Source of the DNA: Ruminococcus sp.
Lineage (GTDB): Bacteria > Bacillota > Clostridia > Oscillospirales > Acutalibacteraceae
Assembly: GCA_017464765.1 (NCBI GenBank)
Contig: JAFTYK010000039.1
Span: 1-64,000 of the forward strand
Length of the DNA stretch: 64,000 bases
Direction of reading: 5' to 3'
A program made the position numbers and the translations under genes. Positions 19,201 through 24,084 of the stretch are shown here, one piece after another (the first letter of the stretch is position 1; each line of letters begins with the position of its first letter). Below the pieces are notes generated by a model. That model had not been told where the DNA came from. It saw only the letters and a list, made by a program, of their open reading frames with translations, and made no database searches.

Positions 19201-19445
19201 GTAAAGCTCTTCATGGTATCAACTACTACTGCTACGATAAGACAGGTAGTGACACAACCATCTTCAACAGAATGGACTTCTTCCTCAGATATGATAATAA
19301 TAAGCTTGACAAATATGGTGTTAAGTATTGCCAGTACACATTTACTGCAGTTGCTTACATTGTTGTTGATGGCGTCGTAACACTTAGTGATCCTGTAAAT
19401 GTTAACTTCTGGGGTCTCGCAAATACAGCAGTTAGCGACCTTTAA
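13218..19445 (+). CDS. Very large secreted repeat protein with InlB B-repeat-like (MucBP-fold) domains
   Basis: 2075 residues from the ATG at 13218, which has AAAAGGAGGAAA upstream; a longer frame from 13083 only translates repeat DNA. Signal peptide about 1-32. A module near 58-130 (YYIDTASWGACQMYIW) resembles the module in the CotH protein. Repeats with the GYxFxGW...DxTLYAQY pattern occur at about 274-345, 352-410, 411-480 and 495-570, with a further one near 1535; this is the Listeria-Bacteroides/InlB B-repeat type found in surface proteins. Thr, Ser and Asn are abundant and cysteines are few. No dockerin, LPXTG or membrane anchor is visible at the C-terminus, so how it is retained is unclear. 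A 46-residue peptide gene follows after 17 bases. Function unknown; adhesion is a guess. Confidence 0.8.
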   Translation: MKTISKRFLKGALAMLLAVVMLFGTTITGFAAVVDNADTSANVDLVDTSYDISSGKRVYYIDTASWGACQMYIWKDSDGYNTYYTLSKIANTKIYQYNFSGGWSGYSGFKFRSNTSWSKQSAGDIKTNISSHTWFNGTSTTSHTNMDGLNGEAKVVTMISTDGGSTYTATADPNVYTTVSGYNVASGASSTTNVSSSTTASSSASIEAAYGSTITYTANATGATFKGLSSTNSSTLPSSFVSTSSTYTKTATGYNTTNNTTYYAYYVLDTAETYTVTYDAGNGSNAPASQTKTEGENLTLSTDEPTAPTGYYFVGWNTQADGQGDTYLPGGTYAVDEDVTLYAQYAKSSVTYTFKDYDGTVLKTDTVDSGTDVSNLAPTPTAREGYEHSGWTPTLGTITSDTEFSPNYTPINYTITLDPNDGTVDGGNTITYTIESDAITLPTPTYGNNVFEGWVDANGNKVTTVPAGSTGDKSYTAQWTMTYAATAHNYVNKVNDANGTYGCTVTVNGSASPVYVKSGESVTFEATPNTNYEFFGWYSDDSFATQVSTDATYTTTMTETGVTLYALFIKNFYLRDYTSKENAVTFKYDVATDSYSSDDNAFVEKFTVISDDGKYINDSNVKLTTDTCVGISSITGHYTSYYILTADTVNYDTSKPVTYTLTPNTTAGTYKLNIALTEAQKFNVTFDGETTAHAANSTVTLTVDCPAGQYLSSASVTPDLPMEFAIDGSKISFTMPEQDIAVTPVFANYSYVNITDTTGITATGLKTGYKAGEAVTITLSPASAATTITDVVADNDSAVVTQNGDNWTVTIDPMPADTTITLTPTVDAKFVMNYGTAAIGNYGTGVTSGFGTVTMKIGDTTLAQGGYAGPTDTVTYTASESNANYTFAGFYSNADCTDVLTYDNTYSVQPTKDTTVYTLWARRQYMDFDSGTASYVKELVYDKKERVYTLSTVLADNSSANAISKGAWFQVTNDKNSWTAQPSYHHYGSDFTVSHNNKGFDATISWNDGGDSWKLSTSAANDTAIKFILTPTGNTAIDFSAQVGEVGSYIYLSSGRLDLPGSYNATVFEANISYTHEGATNPADVYVANEGENREKYKRISLTDAQTISFETEITGTAAANYEVDSYVVYHIDTKSYSIVTPVSLGNNKYSGSVLVDGPCYIVPIYFLTAEYAEANNLAEIDIYFDATAIQDQNWGPFVACYAWGSNGAEYHGGWSGQMMIPDESGETFYTMLTVPKAGATGAPSIPNGVTFNNYTQSTVPGSNPGAFGISATQYQCYDYREPITLYEAGYDVITFVAKDSTDGYHGDRANGVTANTVTSSTTDIFNKYDFDYLYCRDGVTPMDFNGDAIDNPVDLSTGAKADYYVINKGDITYDPNGTKYVGDTNFDADWAVDWYIFDSDGKFITNILSTAMWHDKDNDLEELYTYLHEALGTNKAGVAGKTVAISYEHENNAGHQVSYDGQWYGNHLDDTVNAQVKVGFQTGENQFTINSDTENPNIADYGEGYLDDLNGGLYQTLDVDLDYGAVDLHAVRKDGYTFVGWYTQKADGTYHKIASAFDYHTYISMNETYYAMFREIEEGEVIINHSTYINNDPAIPSHGGVSEMSIVVTDNTDGTVYNCTPSTSRTSVSFEGKEGRTYTVKIITTPLMNGEFFAWYTDSFNADGTKTYEEVFTDDTQIGSTAKVEATFEYEYTHDSQKIINIYSDVRRVSNKADLFYKYQNRFGNWCTYTVRDVELNDDECTGYEGNDNNPYVPTYITKYTLKDGTVVYGEEALGDQSYDSSYNAVQMYAPSPDVTEVFNGTVKWTVSEKFITTEKSLVTLVADQGVPEYKITYTIDNGTPKTVSGYYNELADIEAPVTNDAGDKFLYWWDIDEEQIISYYRFYSYRFVENKNIKAVYGAELGDVWTPIIDSVTYTREYQDTSDYIYTDYLLTYSNSQNKILDEEIDNGADIQFGLILARDPAVAYDGPEGSVDLTYPTFNETDLKEVALGGNSKALHGINYYCYDKTGSDTTIFNRMDFFLRYDNNKLDKYGVKYCQYTFTAVAYIVVDGVVTLSDPVNVNFWGLANTAVSDL

Positions 19446-19462
19446 GTTGGGAGGTAATTATT

Positions 19463-19603
19463 ATGAAGAAGTTTTATACTGAGCCCGACTTCGAGCTTGT
19501 ACAGATTAAATTAACAACTGATGTCCTCTATACAAGTAGCGAGAAAGCTACTGAGGAACAATTACCTTCAGAGTGGGAAGACTTCGAGGGTGATATTTTC
19601 TAA
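19463..19603 (+). CDS. 46-residue peptide, possible RiPP-type precursor
   Basis: The ATG at 19463 follows GGGAGGTAATTATT, a strong ribosome site, 17 bases after the stop of the 2075-residue gene. The product begins MKKFYTEPDFELVQIKLTTD and ends EWEDFEGDIF. It has no cysteine, no signal peptide and an acidic Ser/Thr-rich second half. Residues Y5-x2-P8-x-F10 match the YxxPxL pattern that PqqD-type domains bind in lasso-peptide leaders. A PqqD-like gene lies 1.1 kb downstream. Similar short peptides with a YxxPxxE start and DVxxTS middle are, to my recollection, common in clostridia next to such genes. Precursor status is an inference; it could equally be a small regulatory or structural peptide. 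Confidence 0.65.
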   Translation: MKKFYTEPDFELVQIKLTTDVLYTSSEKATEEQLPSEWEDFEGDIF

Positions 19604-19620
19604 AAAATTAGACACAAAAG

Positions 19621-19650
19621 CTCCCCTGCGATTTTATAATCGTAGGGGAG
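19621..19650 (+). terminator. Strong stem-loop between the peptide gene and the LRR gene
   Basis: CTCCCCTGCGATT pairs with AATCGTAGGGGAG (12 of 13 Watson-Crick, one mismatch or wobble) with a 4-base loop. No T-run follows, and the next ribosome site is 10 bases downstream. It could be a partial terminator, an mRNA-stabilising stem or a processing site. Confidence 0.6.
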
Positions 19651-19673
19651 ACACTACCCGAAGGTGATTAATT

Positions 19674-20582
19674 ATGAAATTTACTAATAGAATTGTCTCT
19701 TTACTTTTGTGTGTATTGATGATTTCTGCTGTTGCTTGCCTTTCGGTTAGCGCAAGTACAGTATATCCTGTTGGTAATTGGGTATACGAAAAGATTAATA
19801 ATAACACGGAATTTGAAGTTGTTGGATATAGCGGTAGTTCATCTAATGTTTCAACTGCAAACTATCACAACTTTATTCCTATTGCATCTATTGGTGAATA
19901 TGCTTTTCTTGATAATTCAACTATGTCAAAAATAACACTAGGTCCAAATATACATAGTATTCAGAATAACGCATTTTTGAATGCAGCTAATCTAAAGACT
20001 GTTGTTATAGAAGGTGCATTATCATTTGTTGGCAAGTTTGCTTTTGCTGGTTGTACTTCACTTAATGAAATTAACCTTGCTGATAGTAAGATTACAACTG
20101 TGAGTAGCTATGTTTTTCATAGCTGTTCAGAACTTACTGAGGTTACACTTCCTGATACCGTTACAACAATCGAAGAAAACGCTTTCGCTTATTGTGACAA
20201 TCTAAAGAAAATTGTTATTCCTGCTACTGTCACTTATATTGATGGCGAGGCTTTCAGTGGCTCTGATAACGTAGTTATCCATTGCTACGAAAACTCTCTG
20301 GCTCACAGATACGCAGTGAACAACAATATTCCTTATGTATTGCTTGATGCAAAGGAAACCTATCTTCTAGGTGATGCTGACAACGACGGCGTTGTTACTG
20401 TTCTTGATGCTACATTGATTCAGTTAGTGTTAGCTAGCAAAACTGAGAAAATTGACGGTTTTGATACACGTGCTGATATTGATAACGATGGAGTTGTTTC
20501 TATCCTTGATGCTACATCTATACAGCAGTATATGGCTGGTCTGTTGACAGACTCTAATATAGGAAAAGTTTACGAATATTAA
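19674..20582 (+). CDS. Secreted leucine-rich-repeat (LRR_5/BspA-like) protein with dockerin
   Basis: 302 residues. Signal peptide about 1-28 (ending SVSAS). Four or more LRR_5 units at about 65-210, with the IGEYAF, IQNNAF and IEENAF pattern spaced by about 23 residues and LPDTVTTI/IPATVTYI strands. A type I dockerin spans about 231-290 with two well-formed calcium loops, DADNDGVVTVLD and DIDNDGVVSILD. A short tail follows. LRR_5 domains usually mediate protein contact, so this may be an adaptor displayed on a cohesin scaffold. It sits between the 46-residue peptide and the PqqD-like gene. Ribosome site GAAGGTGAT. Confidence 0.88.
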   Translation: MKFTNRIVSLLLCVLMISAVACLSVSASTVYPVGNWVYEKINNNTEFEVVGYSGSSSNVSTANYHNFIPIASIGEYAFLDNSTMSKITLGPNIHSIQNNAFLNAANLKTVVIEGALSFVGKFAFAGCTSLNEINLADSKITTVSSYVFHSCSELTEVTLPDTVTTIEENAFAYCDNLKKIVIPATVTYIDGEAFSGSDNVVIHCYENSLAHRYAVNNNIPYVLLDAKETYLLGDADNDGVVTVLDATLIQLVLASKTEKIDGFDTRADIDNDGVVSILDATSIQQYMAGLLTDSNIGKVYEY

Positions 20583-20602
20583 TAAGTTATAAATCGTTTT
20601 AT

Positions 20603-20637
20603 AGAGCGTACAGAATTTCTGTGCGCTCTTTTGTTTT
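20603..20637 (+). terminator. Rho-independent terminator after the LRR-dockerin gene
   Basis: AGAGCGTACAGAA pairs with TTCTGTGCGCTCT (one G-T wobble), followed by TTTTGTTTTA. Confidence 0.9.
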
Positions 20638-20653
20638 ATATCGCACAAATTTC

Positions 20654-20682
20654 TTGCAAAGATGTTAGTGATAATATATAAT
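20654..20682 (+). promoter_or_regulatory. Candidate promoter of the PqqD-peptidase-kinase-like operon
   Basis: TTGCAA at 20654-20659, 17-base spacer, TATAAT at 20677-20682. The predicted start near 20688 leaves only about 10 nt before the ATG at 20699, so the leader would be unusually short and part of the ribosome site would be at the very 5' end. Confidence 0.6.
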
Positions 20683-20698
20683 AAAAAAGGTGATAAAT

Positions 20699-20962
20699 AT
20701 GAAGATTAAAGACGGTTTTGTTTTAAAAGAAATAGCCGGGAGCCATTTGGTAGTGCCACTGGGTACTCAGGTCGTTAACTTCGGAGCGATGATTAAACTC
20801 AACGAAACAGGAGCTTTTCTGTGGGATTTGCTACAAGATAATAGGGAAAAAGAAGAGCTTGTTTCTTCGCTCTTGAGCGAATATGATGTTGAAGAAGCTA
20901 AAGCTATTATCGATGTCGATGGTTTCATAAATAAGCTCAAGGACGCTGATTTACTTGAGTAA
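20699..20962 (+). CDS. PqqD family peptide-binding protein
   Basis: 87 residues from the ATG at 20699, which has AAGGTG six bases upstream; a GTG at 20690 is the alternative start. The LNETGAFLWDLLQ block and the pattern of a winged-helix domain followed by a C-terminal helical part ending INKLKDADLLE are typical of PqqD. PqqD-type domains (RiPP recognition elements) bind leader peptides and present them to modifying enzymes. It overlaps the next gene by 8 bases. No radical SAM or other maturase adjoins it, which is unusual. Confidence 0.88.
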   Translation: MKIKDGFVLKEIAGSHLVVPLGTQVVNFGAMIKLNETGAFLWDLLQDNREKEELVSSLLSEYDVEEAKAIIDVDGFINKLKDADLLE

Positions 20963-21401
20963 TTACATTTCCAAGAGCGATTTTATTGACATACTTTCAG
21001 AAACCGTTAACAGTGGTAGAGATTTTTCGTTCACACCAACAGGGCATAGTATGAAGCCTATGCTCAACGGTACAACCGATACAGTTTTGTTGACAAAAAA
21101 GCCTGAGAAACTAAATAAGTATGATGTTGCTTTATATGTTCGCCGTAGTGATAATGCGCTTGTGCTTCATCGCGTTGTTACTGTGAATGATGAAAGCTAT
21201 ACTATGAGTGGCGATAATCAGTATTATTTTGATTTTGATATACGCCACGACGATGTTCTGGCTGTTGTTAAATCTTTTGTTCACAACTCAAAAACATATT
21301 CCGTAAAATCGCTTAGATTTATTATTTATTCTAGAGTAATTCTTGTAAAGAAATATATACGACTTTTTATTTCTAAAATTTATCACAAAGTTTTAAAATA
21401 A
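20955..21401 (+). CDS. S24/S26-like signal-peptidase-type serine protease
   Basis: 148 residues from a TTG start overlapping the PqqD stop; AAGGAC at 20939 is the likely ribosome site. The N-terminal block FTPTGHSMKPML carries the candidate nucleophile Ser; VLHRVVTV provides a His and SGDNQYYFD an Asp, an arrangement like archaeal or ER signal peptidases (Ser-His-Asp) rather than the bacterial Ser-Lys dyad. There is no N-terminal membrane anchor; the basic, hydrophobic C-terminus (IIYSRVILVKKYIRLFISKI) may associate with the membrane. In lasso and other RiPP clusters, homologues of this type occur beside HPr-kinase-like genes. The substrate is unknown; the 46-residue peptide is a candidate. 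Confidence 0.78.
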   Translation: MSNYISKSDFIDILSETVNSGRDFSFTPTGHSMKPMLNGTTDTVLLTKKPEKLNKYDVALYVRRSDNALVLHRVVTVNDESYTMSGDNQYYFDFDIRHDDVLAVVKSFVHNSKTYSVKSLRFIIYSRVILVKKYIRLFISKIYHKVLK

Positions 21402-21421
21402 TTTCCCTGAGGTGTAATTTT

Positions 21422-22093
21422 ATGGGTCAATACAGAATTTCAGATTTGAATATAGAAATTAAAACAAATTCCAGCACTTTGAAGAACAATCTTGCACCAT
21501 ACAGAACTTCTTTTGATTATAAACCTAATCTTACTCTTTCTATGAGTGACGATATACTTTTACAGTATATGGAAGAGTATGATGGTTATTCAGCTGATAT
21601 CGTTGAATGTGAGTATTTGTCGACAGAATTTGCGCGTGCGTTATTTGATTTTAACGGTTTTCCTATTAAATCAACTGCTGTTGAGTATGAGGGGAATGCA
21701 GTGCTTTTTTCTGCACCATTTGATGAAAACAATATTCTCTCAAGCTTACCTTCAAAAATCATTTATTCTGTTGATTGTCCCGCAATAAGACTGATTCAGT
21801 CAGTTTTTTACGCTTATGATACACCGTTTGGTTTGCACGGCGATCTTTCTAAACCTAATAAACTTCCTGTAAAAAGCATAGTTTTTGTTGACAGCGAGCG
21901 TTTTGACTCATTGAAGCGTCTTGATACTAAAGATATGGTTGTTATGTTTATGAGAGCTGTTTACCATAGTATTCGTAGTGAACGTACCAAACACACCCTT
22001 TATATGCTTGAGAAAGTTATGCATGTGGTCGACTTCTACGGAGTTGGGGATGTAAAAGATATTAAGTTCATACTCGATAGAGTAACTGAATAA
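21422..22093 (+). CDS. HPr-kinase-like protein with degenerate P-loop (pseudokinase candidate)
   Basis: 223 residues. The layout follows the clostridial HPr kinase/phosphorylase-like proteins of peptide clusters: an N-terminal half with FARALFDFNGFPIKSTAVEY, then AVLFSAP where the Walker A should begin, DCPAIR, AYDTPFGLHGDLS and LPVKSIVFVDSERFDSLKRL. In active relatives the stretch after FSAP is a GxxGxGKST loop; here it reads FDENNILSS, with neither GK nor the second glycine. Nucleotide binding is therefore doubtful. It may be a pseudoenzyme with a binding role, or a decaying gene, though the frame is intact and the other motifs are kept. Ribosome site GAGGTG. Last gene of the PqqD operon; a terminator follows. 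Confidence 0.72.
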   Translation: MGQYRISDLNIEIKTNSSTLKNNLAPYRTSFDYKPNLTLSMSDDILLQYMEEYDGYSADIVECEYLSTEFARALFDFNGFPIKSTAVEYEGNAVLFSAPFDENNILSSLPSKIIYSVDCPAIRLIQSVFYAYDTPFGLHGDLSKPNKLPVKSIVFVDSERFDSLKRLDTKDMVVMFMRAVYHSIRSERTKHTLYMLEKVMHVVDFYGVGDVKDIKFILDRVTE

Positions 22094-22100
22094 TAAAAAA

Positions 22101-22120
22101 GCCGACGGATTTCCGTCGGC
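22101..22120. terminator. Bidirectional terminator between the kinase-like gene and rex
   Basis: GCCGACGG / CCGTCGGC stem with T-rich sequence on the 3' side of both strands. It serves the plus-strand PqqD operon and the minus-strand acn-icd-rex operon. Confidence 0.93.
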
Positions 22121-22139
22121 TTTACTTTTTGTTGTTGGG

Positions 22140-22775
22140 TTATGTATTATAGCTTTCGTTTATTCTATAACATAAAGTCATAAGACTGTCACTTAAATGA
22201 ACATTTTCGACAATAACATCTTTATAATCGTTTTTAATATCATAATGGCTGAAGTTCCAGAAGTTTTTGATTCCAAGAGAATAAAGCTTGTCAATAAGCG
22301 GTTTAACTGAATTTCTTGGTAAACAAAGGAACGCAGCATCAACACGATTGTTGTTAACATAATTCTCAATTTCGTCGTCAGACATAATTGTAATGCCTCT
22401 GAGCATCGTGCCTTTTAACTCTTCGTTCTTGTCAAAAACAGCAGTAAGTTTAAAACCCTGACGCTGAAAATTCATATGTGTAGCAACAGCTCTGCCTAAA
22501 TTTCCTGCACCTAGCAAAATTGCATTGAAATCTCTATCAATACCTAAAATCTTACCGATTTCTTCTTTAAGTGGTGTAACAGGATAACCATATCCCTGCT
22601 GGCCAAAGCCACCAAAGCAGTTTAAATCCTGACGGATTTGTGATGCGGTTGAACGCATTATTGTAGCGAGTTGATTTGATGAGATTCGTTCAACCCCCTG
22701 ACTTTCAAGTTCACTTAAGAACCTGTGATATCGTGGGAGTCTGCGGATAACAGGCATCGAAATTTGTTTAGCCAT
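22140..22775 (-). CDS. rex: Redox-sensing transcriptional repressor Rex
   Basis: 211 residues. N-terminal winged helix (1-80) with RRLPRYHRFL and SSNQLATIMRSTASQIRQDL, then a Rossmann domain with the NADH motif LLGAGNLGRAVATH (near 88-100) and the C-terminal domain-swapped helix. Rex senses the NADH/NAD+ ratio and represses fermentation and respiration genes when NADH is low. It is the last gene of an apparent acn-icd-rex operon (26-base gap after icd), so the redox sensor is coupled to the oxidative branch enzymes that make reducing power. A pyruvate formate-lyase promoter in this window has a Rex-like dyad at the -35. Confidence 0.95.
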   Translation of the reverse strand: MAKQISMPVIRRLPRYHRFLSELESQGVERISSNQLATIMRSTASQIRQDLNCFGGFGQQGYGYPVTPLKEEIGKILGIDRDFNAILLGAGNLGRAVATHMNFQRQGFKLTAVFDKNEELKGTMLRGITIMSDDEIENYVNNNRVDAAFLCLPRNSVKPLIDKLYSLGIKNFWNFSHYDIKNDYKDVIVENVHLSDSLMTLCYRINESYNT

Positions 22776-22801
22776 AATAACCCTCCGTTGTAAAAAACGA
22801 A

Positions 22802-24013
22802 TTAGAGTAATTCCTTGAGCTTTTCGTTTACAGCTTTAAGGAAGTCTTCTGTATTAACCTTAGTTTTGTTTTCGAGAGTAGAAAGCAGATAAAGGTCACC
22901 TGTCATAATACCGCTCTCGATAGTGTCGATAGTAGCTTTTTCAAGTTTATCTGCGAAATCACAGAGTTCAGGAGTTTCATCGAGTTCACCACGTTTTCTG
23001 AGTGCGCCTGTCCAAGCGAAAAGTGTAGCAACAGAGTTAGTTGAAGTTTCTTCGCCTTTTAAGTGCTTGTAATAGTGGCGCTGAACTGTGCCGTGAGCAG
23101 CTTCGTATTCGTAAATACCATCAGGAGATACGAGTACACTTGTCATCATAGCGAGTGAGCCGAAAGCAGTTGCGATCATGTCGCTCATAACGTCGCCGTC
23201 GTAGTTTTTACAAGCCCAGATGTAGCCACCATTTGAACGGATAACACGTGCTACAGCATCATCGATGAGTGTGTAGAAGTACTCAATACCAGCTTCCTCG
23301 AACTTCTCCTTATATTCATTTTCGAAAATCTCAGCAAAAATATCCTTGAAAGTATGGTCATATTTCTTAGAAATAGTGTCCTTGGTAGCAAACCAAAGGT
23401 CTAATTTCTGATCTAATGCGTAGTTGAAACAAGCTCTTGCAAAAGAAGAAATTGAAGAGTCGAGGTTGTGCATACCCTGAATGATACCATCGCTGTTTTT
23501 GAAATCAAAGATAAGATCGCGTGACTCATTGCCGTCAGCATTTGTTACGCAAAGCTCGGCTTTTGAACCTTTTTCAACGATCATTTCTGTGTTTTTGTAA
23601 ACGTCACCGTAAGCGTGTCTTGCGATACAGATTGGCTTTGTCCAAGTTGGAATATATGGTGTGATACCCTTAACAAGAATAGGGGAGCGGAATACAGTAC
23701 CATCAAGTAATGCTCTGATAGTACCGTTAGGTGACTTCCACATTTCCTTTAAGTTGTATTCAGTCATTCTTGCAGCATTTGGGGTGATAGTAGCACACTT
23801 AACAGCAACGCCGTACTTTTTTGTGGCTTCAGCTGAGTCGATAGTAACCTGATCGTTAGTCTCGTTTCTGTACTCTAAACCTAAATCGTAGTACTCAGTT
23901 TTTAAATCAATATATGGGAGAAGGAGAATATCCTTGATCATCTTCCATATAATTCTGGTCATCTCGTCGCCGTCCATCTCGACGAGAGGAGTTTTCATTA
24001 TAATTTTATCCAT
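22802..24013 (-). CDS. icd: NADP-dependent isocitrate dehydrogenase
   Basis: Converts isocitrate to 2-oxoglutarate with NADP+. 403 residues, of the dimeric eukaryote-like class: the N-terminus has [17 protein letters not shown], then [17 protein letters not shown] and the substrate arginine in ARHAYGD (the R132 position of human IDH1), and the metal-binding aspartates in [12 protein letters not shown]. The [10 protein letters not shown] motif belongs to the NADP site. Ribosome site GAAAGGATGA. The oxidative branch with acn is probably used for glutamate synthesis, as usual in fermentative clostridia; no citrate synthase is in the window. Confidence 0.96.
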   Translation of the reverse strand: MDKIIMKTPLVEMDGDEMTRIIWKMIKDILLLPYIDLKTEYYDLGLEYRNETNDQVTIDSAEATKKYGVAVKCATITPNAARMTEYNLKEMWKSPNGTIRALLDGTVFRSPILVKGITPYIPTWTKPICIARHAYGDVYKNTEMIVEKGSKAELCVTNADGNESRDLIFDFKNSDGIIQGMHNLDSSISSFARACFNYALDQKLDLWFATKDTISKKYDHTFKDIFAEIFENEYKEKFEEAGIEYFYTLIDDAVARVIRSNGGYIWACKNYDGDVMSDMIATAFGSLAMMTSVLVSPDGIYEYEAAHGTVQRHYYKHLKGEETSTNSVATLFAWTGALRKRGELDETPELCDFADKLEKATIDTIESGIMTGDLYLLSTLENKTKVNTEDFLKAVNEKLKELL

Positions 24014-24052
24014 CTATAATCATCCTTTCAGTTGTATACTTTCATAGTGAGT

Positions 24053-24084
24053 TGTAGGGGACGGCGTCCTCGACGTCCCGAGAA
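24053..24084 (-). repeat. Family C intergenic repeat inside the acn-icd operon
   Basis: On the plus strand the unit reads GTAGGGGACGGCGTCCTCGA followed by CGTCCCG. It fills most of the 71-base acn-icd spacer and abuts the acn stop codon. It folds into short hairpins without a T-run and may shape the mRNA between the two genes. Confidence 0.8.
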
